In this document: one piece after another, positions 8,095 to 17,968 of the stretch
Layout: every line of letters starts with the position of its first letter
How positions within the stretch are numbered: the first letter of the stretch is position 1
Assembly: GCA_020636545.1 (NCBI GenBank)
Contig: JACJXS010000009.1
Location: forward strand, 124,001 to 188,000
DNA from: Chitinophagales bacterium
GTDB lineage: Bacteria; Bacteroidota; Bacteroidia; Chitinophagales; JADIYW01
Length of the DNA stretch: 64,000 nt
Direction: 5' to 3'
Position numbers and translations under genes: made by a program
The notes under the pieces: model-generated
The model's database searches: none
Seen by the model: the letters and a program-made list of their open reading frames with translations, nothing else
What the model was told of the DNA's origin: nothing

Positions 8095-9957
8095 ATGTTT
8101 CAAACTTATGATGTTATTGTAGTTGGTGCTGGTCATGCTGGATGTGAAGCCGCAGTTGCTGCCGCAAAAATGGGTAGTAAAGTTTTGTTGGTTACCATGA
8201 ATATGCAAACTATTGCACAAATGTCTTGTAATCCTGCGATGGGTGGCGTAGCAAAAGGTCAAATCCTTAGAGAAATTGATGCTTTAGGTGGATATTCAGG
8301 TATCGTTTCTGATAAAACTATGATACAGTTTAGAATGCTTAATCTATCCAAAGGACCAGCCATGTGGAGTCCTCGTACTCAAAATGATAGAATGTTATTT
8401 CATACAACTTGGCGTGAAATGTTGGAACAAACACCTAATATAGATTTTTGGCAAGATATGGCAAATGGTTTAATTGTAGAAAATGGACGTGTTTGTGGTG
8501 TTGAAACTAGTTTAGGTATTAAAATAAAGGCTAAAGCAGTTGTATTAACCAATGGTACTTTCTTGAATGGTATTATTCATATCGGTGAAAAACAAATTGG
8601 TGGTGGAAGGGCAGGTGAGAAAGCCGCTAAGGGTATTACCGAAAATTTAGTGCGTTTAGGTTTTGAAAGTGGTAGAATGAAAACTGGCACACCACCAAGA
8701 ATTGATGGTCGTAGCTTAGATTATTCTAAAATGGATATACAAAATGGCGATGAGGCTAAATATGGTTTTTCTTATAAAAATATATCACGACCTAAAGAAC
8801 AACGTTGCTGTTGGATTACTTATACCAATGAAAATGTGCATGAACTTTTAAAAGAAGGTTTTGACAAATCTCCTATGTTTCAAGGTCGTATTCAAGGAAT
8901 TGGTCCAAGATATTGCCCTTCTATTGAAGATAAAATTAATCGTTTTGCAGATAAAGATAGACATCAAATTTTTGTGGAGCCTGAAGGTTGGAATACCGTA
9001 GAAATTTATGTGAATGGGTTTTCTACCTCTTTACCAGAAGATGTACAATATAAAGCAATACGTCAAATACCAGGTTTTGAAAATTGCAAAATGTTTCGTC
9101 CTGGTTATGCTATCGAATATGACTATTTCCCACCTACACAATTGCATGTTTCGTTAGAAACTAAAGCAATTAAAAATTTATTCTTTGCGGGTCAAATTAA
9201 TGGAACAACAGGATATGAAGAAGCTGCTGCACAAGGGACAATGGCTGGTATAAATGCTCATTTAGCGATTAATGATAAAGAACCTTTAATTTTAAAACGT
9301 TCAGAAGCTTATATCGGTGTATTAATTGATGATTTAGTGAATAAAGGAACTGAAGAGCCATATAGAATGTTTACATCAAGAGCTGAATTTAGAATCTTAT
9401 TAAGACAAGATAATGCGGATATTCGTTTGACAGAATTGTCCTATAAATTAGGTTTTGCAGAAGAAGAAAGAATGAAAAGAGTTGAAGAAAAGATTAATGC
9501 CACAAATGAGATTAGAAATTTTGCTAAAAATTATAGTGTTGAAGGTAAAGATATTGACACTTATTTAGAGGATGTAGGAACAACAAAATTGTATCAAAAA
9601 ACAAAATTGGATAAAATTATTACTCGCCCTCAAATCAATTTATTACCTTTAGTAGAATATGTTCCATCTATTAAACAACATTTGGAAAAGTATGAAGAGG
9701 AGTTTCTTGAACAAGCCGAAATAAATATTAAGTACGAAGGATATATTGAAAAAGAATTTGAGCAAGTAAAAAAACTTGAAAAATTGGAAGACTATAAACT
9801 AAAACCAGATTTTGATTACAATCAAATTAAATCACTTTCTATAGAAGGCAGACAAAAATTGAATAAAATTAAACCATTAACTATTGGACAAGCCAGTAGA
9901 ATTTCAGGCGTTTCTCCTGCTGATATTTCTGTTTTAATGGTTTATTTAGGACGATAG
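8095..9957 (+). CDS. mnmG: tRNA uridine-34 carboxymethylaminomethyl synthesis enzyme MnmG
   Basis: MnmG, with MnmE, adds the carboxymethylaminomethyl group to wobble U34 of several tRNAs. It is an FAD protein: the dinucleotide-binding GAGHAGCEAA lies at residues 11-20. Further signatures are SCNPAMGGVAKG (near 45), KTGTPPRI (near 200), YCPSIEDK, the GYEEAAAQG turn near 380, and the C-terminal helical MnmE-binding domain ending GVSPADISVLMVYLG. At 620 residues it is full length. It follows directly after the parS cluster, in keeping with its common location near replication origins. Confidence 0.97.
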   Translation: MFQTYDVIVVGAGHAGCEAAVAAAKMGSKVLLVTMNMQTIAQMSCNPAMGGVAKGQILREIDALGGYSGIVSDKTMIQFRMLNLSKGPAMWSPRTQNDRMLFHTTWREMLEQTPNIDFWQDMANGLIVENGRVCGVETSLGIKIKAKAVVLTNGTFLNGIIHIGEKQIGGGRAGEKAAKGITENLVRLGFESGRMKTGTPPRIDGRSLDYSKMDIQNGDEAKYGFSYKNISRPKEQRCCWITYTNENVHELLKEGFDKSPMFQGRIQGIGPRYCPSIEDKINRFADKDRHQIFVEPEGWNTVEIYVNGFSTSLPEDVQYKAIRQIPGFENCKMFRPGYAIEYDYFPPTQLHVSLETKAIKNLFFAGQINGTTGYEEAAAQGTMAGINAHLAINDKEPLILKRSEAYIGVLIDDLVNKGTEEPYRMFTSRAEFRILLRQDNADIRLTELSYKLGFAEEERMKRVEEKINATNEIRNFAKNYSVEGKDIDTYLEDVGTTKLYQKTKLDKIITRPQINLLPLVEYVPSIKQHLEKYEEEFLEQAEINIKYEGYIEKEFEQVKKLEKLEDYKLKPDFDYNQIKSLSIEGRQKLNKIKPLTIGQASRISGVSPADISVLMVYLGR

Positions 9958-9970
9958 TTGAAGTACTATA

Positions 9971-11743
9971 ATGATGAATAATGAAATGATAATAAATAAA
10001 GGTGCTTTTATAAATGGAATTTCTAGATTCCTACATACTCATTTACGCTCATTTCTTTATTTGTTTATTCTTTCTTTTCTAATGAATGCATGTGCCGTTA
10101 TTTCTGCTCCAACTGGCGGAGAAAAAGATAAAATTGCACCTAAAGCTATTAAAATTAACCCACAAAATGAGACAGTAAATTTTAATGCTAAAGAAATTAA
10201 TATAGATTTTGATGAATTCATTCAATTACAGAATCCCCAAAATATTCTAATTACTCCAGACATTAACCCCAAACCAGTTTTTACTTCAAACAGAAAATCT
10301 CTTAATATAAAATTCAAAACCGCATTAGATAGCAATACAACCTTTTCAATTTTTTTTGGATCAGAACTAAAAGATTATACCGAAGGTAATCCAACCGATA
10401 ATTTTACTTATGTTTTTTCGACAGGAGAATATATTGATTCTTTAAAAATTAAAGGTAGTATTCAGAATTATGAAGATAAATTGCCACAAAATACTTATGC
10501 TATTTTATATAAAGATTTAAGAGATTCTGTTTTTACTACAAAAAGACCAAACTATATTTCAAGAATTCAAACCGATGGTACTTTTGAAATAAATCATCTG
10601 AAAGAAGGTCAATATCAAATTTTTGCATTAGCAGATAATAATAGCAACTATTATTATGATTTACCAACTGAAGCAATTGGTTTTTTAAAAGAAAATATAC
10701 AAGTTGATTCAAATTCTCAAAATATTATATTACCACTTTTTATTCCAGAAGTAGCACAAATCAGAATTATAGAAAAAGATAAAGCAATTCAAAATGGTAT
10801 TTTTAATATTACTTGGAATAAAACCTTATCTCCAAAAACAGATCAGTTTGAAATTGTAAGTTTGCCAGAAACCAAAGCTTTAGCATTTTTTGAAGACAAA
10901 ACAATGCGAATTTATTTTCCTAATCTACAAACAGATACTGGGCATATTCAGTTATTCGTGAAACATAACGGGAAAATTGTTGATTCAATAGAAACTAAAT
11001 TGACCAGTAAAAAAACAAGCAATATCTTTTTTGATTCCATTCAATACAAAAGTATAAAGCAATTGCAAAGTAATCCTTTAAAATTAGTTGCATCTAAAAT
11101 TTCAATTGCTGATATTGATACAAATAAAATATATATTATTGATACCTCTGAAAATAAAATACCTTTTTCAATTACTCAAGAGGAAGATTTTAAAACGTAT
11201 AAACTTACTGGAAATTTCTTACCTCAAAATTATACAATCTACATCTTAGACTCTTGTTTTCTTGATTTAGCTGGAAATTTCAATACAGCCCAGCAAATTT
11301 CACTCTCCGTACTTGATAATAAAAAAGGAGGTAACTTATTGATAAACATAGAATTAGATACTATATACCCAAATTTAATTTTCATTTTAAAAGATAATCA
11401 AGGGAAAGTCCTGAAAAATGAATTTTTAAGCAATTCTCAGACGTTTAAAATTAACATTGGCTTAATACAAGCAGGTGAGTATAAAGTCGAGCTAATTCGT
11501 GATGATAACCAAAATGAAATTTGGAATAGTGGAAGTTTTATAAATAAAACCTTACCTGAAAAAATTTATTATCACCCAACACCAATTATTGTAAAAGAAA
11601 ATTGGGATGCCGAAGAGACCATACAACCAAAATTTGATGAAGTAAAAAAATCAATACTTAATTTACAAAATAAAAAACAAGAGTTGAATCAGCAAATTAA
11701 TAACAATTCTTCAATACCATTTCAAAATCGAAAGCTAAAATAA
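9971..11743 (+). CDS. Ig-like (SbsA/Big_5) domain lipoprotein
   Basis: A 590-residue exported protein. After a long charged N-terminus, a hydrophobic stretch ends in a lipobox-like FLMNAC with Cys41 as the candidate lipidated residue. Next comes ISAPTGGEKDKIAPKAI, the usual start of the Bacteroidota family in which an Ig-like SbsA domain (about residues 50-155) precedes several more beta-sandwich regions. The last 40 residues (VKKSILNLQNKKQELNQQ) are polar and coiled-coil-prone. Function is unknown; such proteins are outer-membrane lipoproteins. It begins 13 nt after mnmG on the same strand and may share its transcript. Confidence 0.75.
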   Translation: MMNNEMIINKGAFINGISRFLHTHLRSFLYLFILSFLMNACAVISAPTGGEKDKIAPKAIKINPQNETVNFNAKEINIDFDEFIQLQNPQNILITPDINPKPVFTSNRKSLNIKFKTALDSNTTFSIFFGSELKDYTEGNPTDNFTYVFSTGEYIDSLKIKGSIQNYEDKLPQNTYAILYKDLRDSVFTTKRPNYISRIQTDGTFEINHLKEGQYQIFALADNNSNYYYDLPTEAIGFLKENIQVDSNSQNIILPLFIPEVAQIRIIEKDKAIQNGIFNITWNKTLSPKTDQFEIVSLPETKALAFFEDKTMRIYFPNLQTDTGHIQLFVKHNGKIVDSIETKLTSKKTSNIFFDSIQYKSIKQLQSNPLKLVASKISIADIDTNKIYIIDTSENKIPFSITQEEDFKTYKLTGNFLPQNYTIYILDSCFLDLAGNFNTAQQISLSVLDNKKGGNLLINIELDTIYPNLIFILKDNQGKVLKNEFLSNSQTFKINIGLIQAGEYKVELIRDDNQNEIWNSGSFINKTLPEKIYYHPTPIIVKENWDAEETIQPKFDEVKKSILNLQNKKQELNQQINNNSSIPFQNRKLK

Positions 11744-11890
11744 TAACGATTCTTCTTCTGTTTTGTCTTAAAATATGTTAATCTTTATATATTACATAAG
11801 ATTTTTAATTTAAACATTGATTTTCTGTAACTATTTTTCGTAGTTATCGTATATCTGTGCTGTAACATTTTTTATCCAAGTAGCATAATA

Positions 11891-12295
11891 ATGAAAGAAA
11901 TAACACAATTAATATTTGATTCTAATTTAGACAATATAGCAAAAGTAGAACAAGCGATAGAAGATATAAAACAAAATTATACCATTACAGATACGATTTA
12001 CGGCAATGTTATGATTGCTTCCATTGAAGCAGTTACTAACGCAATAGAACACGGTAATAGTTTTGATAATACTAAAAATGTATTTTTTAAAGCCTACATT
12101 TGTAATCAATCCTTAAAAATTTCTGTTGAAGATGAAGGTTGTGGTTTTGATGTGGATACTTTGCCAGATCCAACGACAATCGAAAATAAAGGAAACCCTG
12201 ATGGACGTGGTGTATTTCTGATGCGACACTTAGCCGACGACATCAAATTTGAAAACAATGGCACACGTGTTGAACTATTTTTTCGGTTGAATTAG
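11891..12295 (+). CDS. RsbW-like ATP-binding protein (HATPase_c, anti-sigma kinase type)
   Basis: A 134-residue single-domain GHKL ATPase. The N box is EAVTNAIEHGN (about 47-57), the G1 box DEGCGFD (about 83-89) and the G2 region GRGVFLMRHLADD (about 105-117). This is the compact RsbW/SpoIIAB class, whose members phosphorylate anti-anti-sigma factors or bind partner-switching proteins. There is no adjacent STAS-domain or sigma-factor gene, so its partner must be encoded elsewhere. Length is normal for the class. Confidence 0.85.
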   Translation: MKEITQLIFDSNLDNIAKVEQAIEDIKQNYTITDTIYGNVMIASIEAVTNAIEHGNSFDNTKNVFFKAYICNQSLKISVEDEGCGFDVDTLPDPTTIENKGNPDGRGVFLMRHLADDIKFENNGTRVELFFRLN

Positions 12296-12343
12296 CTAAT
12301 AATTTTTTCGGAATTATTCTATTTTAAAATTGTGAAATATTAT

Positions 12344-12383
12344 TTTAAATACGGAAAAACAAAAGCCGTTTTAAATTTTTTTT
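12344..12383 (+). terminator. Rho-independent terminator after the RsbW-like gene
   Basis: TTTAAA-T-ACGG (12344-12354) pairs with CCGT-TTTAAA (12366-12375) with one bulged T and an 11-nt A-rich loop, followed by eight T residues (12376-12383). It lies 49 nt after the stop codon. Confidence 0.65.
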
Positions 12384-12534
12384 AAGTTGAAATTAGACAA
12401 TATGAATCGAGTTATGTGAATATTTCTAACTAAAGATTTTATCATCTCCTCCTAACAAAAGTTAATTAATCTACCCAATAGATACAGATGTTCCAATTAT
12501 TTTGGTAACTTTATATTAACAAAATAAATGAAAT

Positions 12535-13392
12535 ATGTCAAAGATAAAAGAGGCTAACGTTTTAGTTACTGGAGGTGGTAACGGAATTGGGAAACAAATG
12601 GGCTTAAAATGTTTGCAAGATGGTTGTGCAAATTTAGTGATATGGGATATTAACAAAGACAATTTAGATAAAACAAAAAAAGATTTTTCCAATCGTGGAT
12701 TTAAAAATGTACATACTTTTTTAGTCGATGTTTCTGATATCGATGATGTTGAAAAAGCAGGAACAGAAGTTTTATTAGAAATTGGAAATATTGATATCTT
12801 AATTAATAATGCTGGTATTGTAGCTGGAACTAAAAGTTTTTGGGATTATACCGCAAAAGATATTGATAGAACCGTTGATATTAATATAAAAGGTGTGATG
12901 TATGTTACTCGTGTTTTTATCAAAGAAATGTTGAAGCAGAAAAAAGGGCATGTTGTCAATATCGTTTCGGCATCTGCTTATTTGGGATTGCCAAAAGGCT
13001 CTGTTTATGCTTCAAGTAAATGGGGAGCAATGGGTTGGAGCGAAAGTTTACGTTTAGAATTGGAGAGAGAAGAAGGTGATTTACACGTAACAGCAGTTTG
13101 TCCAAGTTATATTGATACTGGAATGTTTAAAGGCGTAAAAGCTCCTCTTTTATTTCCATTATTAGAACCAGAAAATACTGCAGAAAGAATAATTAAAGCT
13201 GTAAAATCTAATCAAGTGCATTTATTATTGCCAGATACTTTAAATTTAGTACCTGTATTAAAAGGCATTTTCTCTCCAAAAATATTTGACGTAGTCGCCG
13301 ATTGGTTGGGAGTATATACTTCAATGAATTCATTTGAAGGAAGAGCAGAAAAAGAAAGAATTCCTGAAAGCAAAAAACAAAAGTCAAAATAA
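12535..13392 (+). CDS. Short-chain dehydrogenase/reductase
   Basis: A 285-residue classical SDR. The NAD(P)-binding TGGGNGIG is at residues 12-19, NNAG near 91, the catalytic Ser in VNIVSASAY near 149 and YASSK near 164. The C-terminal extension after residue 220 (NTAERIIKAVKSNQVHLLLP) resembles SDR16C-type retinol/long-chain alcohol dehydrogenases. It is followed after 26 nt by an aldehyde dehydrogenase gene on the same strand, so the pair may oxidise an alcohol to an aldehyde and then an acid (inference). Substrate is not identifiable from sequence. Confidence 0.88.
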   Translation: MSKIKEANVLVTGGGNGIGKQMGLKCLQDGCANLVIWDINKDNLDKTKKDFSNRGFKNVHTFLVDVSDIDDVEKAGTEVLLEIGNIDILINNAGIVAGTKSFWDYTAKDIDRTVDINIKGVMYVTRVFIKEMLKQKKGHVVNIVSASAYLGLPKGSVYASSKWGAMGWSESLRLELEREEGDLHVTAVCPSYIDTGMFKGVKAPLLFPLLEPENTAERIIKAVKSNQVHLLLPDTLNLVPVLKGIFSPKIFDVVADWLGVYTSMNSFEGRAEKERIPESKKQKSK

Positions 13393-13418
13393 TACGTGGG
13401 TATTAAAATATAAATGCT

Positions 13419-14807
13419 ATGGCAACAAAACAAGCAAGAAAAACAGGACAAATCCAACAAATCATCAGTGAGCAACAAGCCTTTTTTGAAACTGATAAAA
13501 CAAAGGATGTTAATTTTAGAATTGCAGCTTTGAAAAAATTAAAAGCTTCGATTCAGAAAAATGAAGGTAAGATTTATGAAGCTTTGCATAATGATTTTAG
13601 CAAATCAGGTTTTGAAACTTATACTTCAGAAATAGGTACACTTTACGAAGAAATCGGCTTTCTGTTGAAGCATATAAAAAATTGGGCAATGCCACAAGCC
13701 GTAAAAGATACAGTTGCCAATTTTCCATCTAAAAATTATATCTATCCAGAACCTTATGGCGTTTGTTTGGTAATTGGAGCGTGGAACTATCCTTTGCAAT
13801 TAACTTTAAGTCCTGTAATTGGTGCTATTGCGGCAGGAAATACGGTTATTGTAAAACCACCACGAGCGTCTATGCATACTTATCAAATTACACAGCAAAT
13901 TTTATCTGTTTTTGAAGAGGATTATATTTGTGTTTTGCCAGAAGATAGCAATAACGATGAGATGTTACAATGCAGATATGATTATATTTTCTTTACTGGT
14001 GGTGTTGAAGTGGGTAGAAAAGTAGCTCGTGCAGCTGCCGAACATCTTACGCCAACGACTTTAGAATTAGGTGGTAAAAGTCCTTGTATTGTTGATGCAA
14101 GTGCCGATGTTGATATTTCTGCAAAAAGAATTGTTTGGGGTAAATTTATGAATGGTGGACAAACTTGCATTGCTCCAGATTATTTATTATTGAACTCAAA
14201 AGTGAAAGATAGTTTTTACAAATCTTTTAAAAAATATGTCAAAGAATTTTATGGTGAGAATCCATTTTTTAGTGCTGATTTCCCAAGAATTATTAATGAT
14301 AGACATTTTTCAAGATTAAATAAAATGTTGGTGGACGGCAAAATTATTGTCGGCGGAGAAACGGATAAGGAATCAAAATATATTGCTCCAACTTTGATAG
14401 AAATTAAAGACCTCAATCATCCATTAATGGAAGATGAAATATTTGGCCCAATTTTACCTGTCCTTGAAGTGGATTCTGTTGATGAAAGTATTGCCATTAT
14501 CAAACAGTTTGAAAAACCATTGGCATTATATCTTTTTTCTAAAAATTATGAGGAACAACAAAAAGTTTTAAAGAAAATTTCTTTTGGAGGTGGTTGTATT
14601 AATGATACAATTGCTCATTTTGTCAATAAAGAATTACCATTTGGTGGCGTTGGCAATAGTGGAATTGGTGCTTATCATGGAAAATATAGTTTCGATACGT
14701 TCTCACACCACAAAGGAATTGTACATAAAGTAACTTGGCCAGATGTGCCACTGAGGTATCCGCCGTATAAAGGCAAAACACCTATTATTAAACAAATCCT
14801 TAAATAA
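13419..14807 (+). CDS. Class-3-type aldehyde dehydrogenase
   Basis: A 462-residue NAD(P)-dependent aldehyde dehydrogenase. GAWNYPLQLTLSPVIGAIAAGN (about 113-134) is the class-3 cofactor region, TTLELGGKSP contains the general-base Glu near 210, and NGGQTCIAPDY contains the catalytic Cys near 245. The C-terminal NDTIAHFVNKELPFGGVGNSG is typical of the ALDH3 branch that oxidises medium and long fatty aldehydes. It is predicted to work together with the SDR upstream. A strong terminator follows 6 nt after the stop codon, so the two genes form a unit. Confidence 0.92.
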   Translation: MATKQARKTGQIQQIISEQQAFFETDKTKDVNFRIAALKKLKASIQKNEGKIYEALHNDFSKSGFETYTSEIGTLYEEIGFLLKHIKNWAMPQAVKDTVANFPSKNYIYPEPYGVCLVIGAWNYPLQLTLSPVIGAIAAGNTVIVKPPRASMHTYQITQQILSVFEEDYICVLPEDSNNDEMLQCRYDYIFFTGGVEVGRKVARAAAEHLTPTTLELGGKSPCIVDASADVDISAKRIVWGKFMNGGQTCIAPDYLLLNSKVKDSFYKSFKKYVKEFYGENPFFSADFPRIINDRHFSRLNKMLVDGKIIVGGETDKESKYIAPTLIEIKDLNHPLMEDEIFGPILPVLEVDSVDESIAIIKQFEKPLALYLFSKNYEEQQKVLKKISFGGGCINDTIAHFVNKELPFGGVGNSGIGAYHGKYSFDTFSHHKGIVHKVTWPDVPLRYPPYKGKTPIIKQILK

Positions 14808-14813
14808 ATATAG

Positions 14814-14837
14814 CCTCCCAAATCTGGGAGGTTTTTT
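14814..14837 (+). terminator. Rho-independent terminator after the aldehyde dehydrogenase
   Basis: CCTCCCA (14814-14820), loop AATC, TGGGAGG (14825-14831), then six T residues. A compact GC-rich stem in AT-rich surroundings. Confidence 0.9.
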
Positions 14838-14865
14838 ATACCATTTTCTTAACATTAAATTATCG

Positions 14866-14915
14866 GAAACTTTAGATACATTAATAGTTTCTTTAGTTTT
14901 TTATGTATAATTTTG
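14866..14915 (+). promoter_or_regulatory. Putative promoter/operator of the TetR-efflux operon
   Basis: TAATTTTG (14908-14915) fits the TAnnTTTG -7 box, 9 nt before the chosen start codon. Upstream, GAAACT (14866-14871) and AGTTTC (14886-14891) form an inverted repeat centred 20 bp apart, a possible operator for the regulator encoded next. The -33 box is not evident. Confidence 0.35.
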
Positions 14916-14924
14916 TCTTCGGTT

Positions 14925-15569
14925 ATGGAAGGATTAAATGAAAACAAAGAAATAAATTTAGAATTGGAGGATCAAGTATTCTGTAAAGCTAAAGATTTAT
15001 TTATGTCTATTGGTATCCGAAGTACAACTATGGACGATATTGCTAAAGACTTAGGTATTTCTAAAAAAACATTGTATAAAGTTGTTGAAAATAAAGGCGA
15101 CTTAGTTACTCAATGTGTTATTCATGATGCCAATGCAAGAAGATTAGAAGTAGATGCAATTGTAAAAGAATATTCTAATCCAATTGAACAGATGTTGCAA
15201 TTAGGTATTCATATTTTAAACTCTATCAAGCAACATAAAATTTCTATGATTCACGACTTGATGAAATTTTATCCTGAAAGTTGGCGAATTATAACCGAAC
15301 ATAAAGAAACCTATGTCAAAGAGATTATCAAACAAAATTTAAAGAAAGGTATCCAATCTGGAGCTTATAGAAAAGATATAAAAATTGATATTTATACTAA
15401 TTTCTTTATAGCAGGTACAGATATTTGCATCGATACACGTATTTTTCCAGAATCAGAATTTGAATTTCCAGATATTTTTAGAGAATACCTTTTGGCTCAT
15501 TTACGTGGTATTGTAAATGAAAGCTCATTTACAGAATTAAATCAATTAATAGAAAAAGTAAAATTTTAA
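14925..15569 (+). CDS. TetR/AcrR family transcriptional regulator
   Basis: A 214-residue regulator; the ATG at 14925 is preferred to the in-frame TTG at 14913. The N-terminal HTH reads RSTTMDDIAKDLGISKKTLY (near residues 28-47), the canonical TetR recognition-helix pattern. The C-terminal helical domain has no recognisable ligand motif. It is the first gene of an efflux operon: the TolC gene starts one base after its stop codon, and adaptor and RND pump genes follow with 19-nt and 6-nt gaps. By analogy it probably represses this operon until an efflux substrate binds (inference). Confidence 0.9.
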   Translation: MEGLNENKEINLELEDQVFCKAKDLFMSIGIRSTTMDDIAKDLGISKKTLYKVVENKGDLVTQCVIHDANARRLEVDAIVKEYSNPIEQMLQLGIHILNSIKQHKISMIHDLMKFYPESWRIITEHKETYVKEIIKQNLKKGIQSGAYRKDIKIDIYTNFFIAGTDICIDTRIFPESEFEFPDIFREYLLAHLRGIVNESSFTELNQLIEKVKF

Positions 15570-15570
15570 T

Positions 15571-16884
15571 ATGAAGCAAATATTCGTTATAGCATTTGCC
15601 TTTTGGAGTACATTTATTACAGCTCAGGAAACTATGAGCTTGAAAGATTGTGTGAATTACGCACTAAAAAATCATACCAGCATTTCGATGGCAAAAAATG
15701 ATTTAGAATCTGCTGTTGCTAGGAAAAATGAAGGTCGTTCAGCTTATTTACCACAAGTCAATGCACAAATTTCTTGGGACGATAATATTATCAAGCAATC
15801 AACGATGATGCCAGCATTTCCACCTTTAACAACTGAACCAATGAAATTAGAAATTGGACCAAAATTCAATACAATTGCTGGTATCCAATTAGACCAAACA
15901 ATTTTTAATATGTCATATATTGAAGGTATCCGTGCTTTGAAACCTAATGAAGAATTGAATAAATTAAAATTACAAAAAACAGAAGAAGATGTAATTTATA
16001 ATACTGTTGCAGCTTATTATCAATTATTAATCATTAATGAAAATGAAAAATTATTGAATGAAAGCGAAGTAAGAATCAATAAAACTTTACCTATTGTTCA
16101 ATTACAATATGACAAAGGCGTAGCAAGAAAAATCGATGTGGATAAAATCAAAGTAAACCTCAATAATATTCTAGCCAACAAAGAAATTCTTAGAATAAAT
16201 AAATCAATGGCAATGAATAATTTGAAATATACAATTGGTATGCCATTAGAAACAGAAATAACAATAGACCCAAAATTTGAAAATGAAGTATCTACAGATA
16301 TTTTGAATAATGCCAATAATGTAAAAGATAAAGTAGAGTTGAAATTATTGAATACAAGTTTAGTTTTAAATGAAATCAACTATAGAAGACAAAAAGCTGC
16401 TTACTATCCAACAATTGCTTTCGCAGCAAAATATGCAGGCAATGCTTTGGGCGATAAATTTGCAGACTCTTTTAAAAAATGGACACAGTTGGCCGTTGTT
16501 GGTGTAAAAATTACGGTTCCAATTTTTGATGGCTTAAGAAACTCAAGTGCATTGAAGCAAATGTCTTTGAATAATGAAAATATTAAATACAATATAAAAC
16601 AAACTGAAGATGGTTTAAAATTGCAATTACAAAATGCAAAAACAGGCATTAGTAATGCTGTTCAGAATTATACTATCAATAAAGAAAACTTAGAATTAGC
16701 CAAAAGTATTTTTGATGTTACAACTTTACAATATCAAAAAGGCGTGGTTTCTTATACTGAAGTACTTTCATCAGAATTTTCATATAAAGAAGCGGAGGTT
16801 AATTACTTACAATCTTTAGTAAAATACTTAAACTATAAATTAGAATTAGATAAAGCAAACAATAATATTCAATCATACAAATAA
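15571..16884 (+). CDS. TolC family outer-membrane efflux channel
   Basis: A 437-residue protein with a signal peptide (residues 1-18, ending ITA/QE). MSLKDCVNYALKNH (about 21-34) is the usual TolC opening, and the protein shows the internal duplication of two long helical hairpins (near 150-215 and 340-415) expected of the periplasmic tunnel. VSYTEVLSSEFSYKEAEVNY near the end is the conserved C-terminal hairpin. It forms the outer-membrane exit duct of the tripartite pump encoded by this operon. It begins 1 nt after the regulator stop codon. Confidence 0.93.
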   Translation: MKQIFVIAFAFWSTFITAQETMSLKDCVNYALKNHTSISMAKNDLESAVARKNEGRSAYLPQVNAQISWDDNIIKQSTMMPAFPPLTTEPMKLEIGPKFNTIAGIQLDQTIFNMSYIEGIRALKPNEELNKLKLQKTEEDVIYNTVAAYYQLLIINENEKLLNESEVRINKTLPIVQLQYDKGVARKIDVDKIKVNLNNILANKEILRINKSMAMNNLKYTIGMPLETEITIDPKFENEVSTDILNNANNVKDKVELKLLNTSLVLNEINYRRQKAAYYPTIAFAAKYAGNALGDKFADSFKKWTQLAVVGVKITVPIFDGLRNSSALKQMSLNNENIKYNIKQTEDGLKLQLQNAKTGISNAVQNYTINKENLELAKSIFDVTTLQYQKGVVSYTEVLSSEFSYKEAEVNYLQSLVKYLNYKLELDKANNNIQSYK

Positions 16885-16903
16885 AAAATAAATAGATAGC
16901 TAT

Positions 16904-17962
16904 ATGAAAACTAAAATCTTTTTAATTATCGCAGGTTTGCTCATCATTGGTGGTGCTGCTTATAAATTAACTAAAAATAAAAAAATCATAGATGACAATG
17001 CAAAGCCTATCGACAGAAGTGGCGTTCCAATTGCAGTTACAGCATTTGAAGCAGCGTATTTTCCAGTAAGTTCAGATTTTGCTTTGCCAGGTGTTTTAGA
17101 TCAAAATAATACAGGAAATGTCAATGCAATCAACCCAGGTAAAATTGTTTCTTTAAATATCGAAGTTGGACAGCAAGTTACAAAAGGACAGATAATTGGA
17201 AAAGTAGATTCTAAATTGAAAGAAATTGCTTTGCAACAAGCAGAATTGACCATCAAAAAATTGGAAACAGATGCTGTCAGAACTAAAGATTTAATTGAAG
17301 GGAATGCCGCACCAGCCACCAGCATTTTAGATTTAGATTATAATATTGAAAATACAAAAATCCAAAAGGACAATATCAAAGCACAAATTGCAAATGATAA
17401 TATTTATGCACCAATAAGTGGTATGATTATTCAAAAGAATTCTAATGCTGGAGAGTTTATTAATCCTGGAACTCCAATTGCAACGATTATGGATATTTCA
17501 ATTTTGAAAGCAGTTGTTTATGTGAGTGAGAATAATGTGTATGAATTAAAAATAGGACAACAAGCACAAGTATTGTCTTCGATTTATCCTGATAAAATTG
17601 TTACAGGAACGATAAAATATATTGCACCAAGAGGCGATGAAAATCACAACTATAAAGTGGAAGTACATATACCAAATAGTGGCTACAAAGCGGGTACTTA
17701 TGTGTCTGTAAAATTTGCATTCAAAAAACCTGCTGAAGCTTTATTGATTCCAAAAATTGCTTTAGTAGAAGGTGTAAAAAATCCTTATGTATATGTAGTT
17801 AGTGGCAATAATGTTATCGTGAAAAAAATTGAAGTTGGCGAAGAAGTTGGCGAAAATATTGTTGTGAGAAATGGTTTAGTTGCTGGAGATAAAGTAGTAA
17901 CATCTGGTCAAATTAACCTATCTGAAAAAAGTAAAATCCAAATTGTAAAATCTAATCAATAA
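16904..17962 (+). CDS. RND efflux periplasmic adaptor (HlyD/AcrA family)
   Basis: A 352-residue membrane-fusion protein. An N-terminal hydrophobic segment (residues 4-22) anchors it; no lipobox Cys is visible. The biotinyl-lipoyl-like domain appears as INPGKIVSLNIEVGQQVTKG (near 75-94) and its second half as NDNIYAPISGMIIQKNSNAG near 165-185, flanking a short alpha hairpin. The beta-barrel and membrane-proximal domains follow, ending VVTSGQINLSEKSKIQIV. It links the TolC channel upstream to the RND pump downstream (6-nt gap). Confidence 0.93.
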   Translation: MKTKIFLIIAGLLIIGGAAYKLTKNKKIIDDNAKPIDRSGVPIAVTAFEAAYFPVSSDFALPGVLDQNNTGNVNAINPGKIVSLNIEVGQQVTKGQIIGKVDSKLKEIALQQAELTIKKLETDAVRTKDLIEGNAAPATSILDLDYNIENTKIQKDNIKAQIANDNIYAPISGMIIQKNSNAGEFINPGTPIATIMDISILKAVVYVSENNVYELKIGQQAQVLSSIYPDKIVTGTIKYIAPRGDENHNYKVEVHIPNSGYKAGTYVSVKFAFKKPAEALLIPKIALVEGVKNPYVYVVSGNNVIVKKIEVGEEVGENIVVRNGLVAGDKVVTSGQINLSEKSKIQIVKSNQ

Positions 17963-17968
17963 AATATT

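Noticed and set aside
12263..12270. ACACGTGT palindrome as a fourth parS
   Set aside because: Only the central CACGTG fits; the flanks do not match TGTTNC/GAAACA, and it lies inside the RsbW-like gene.
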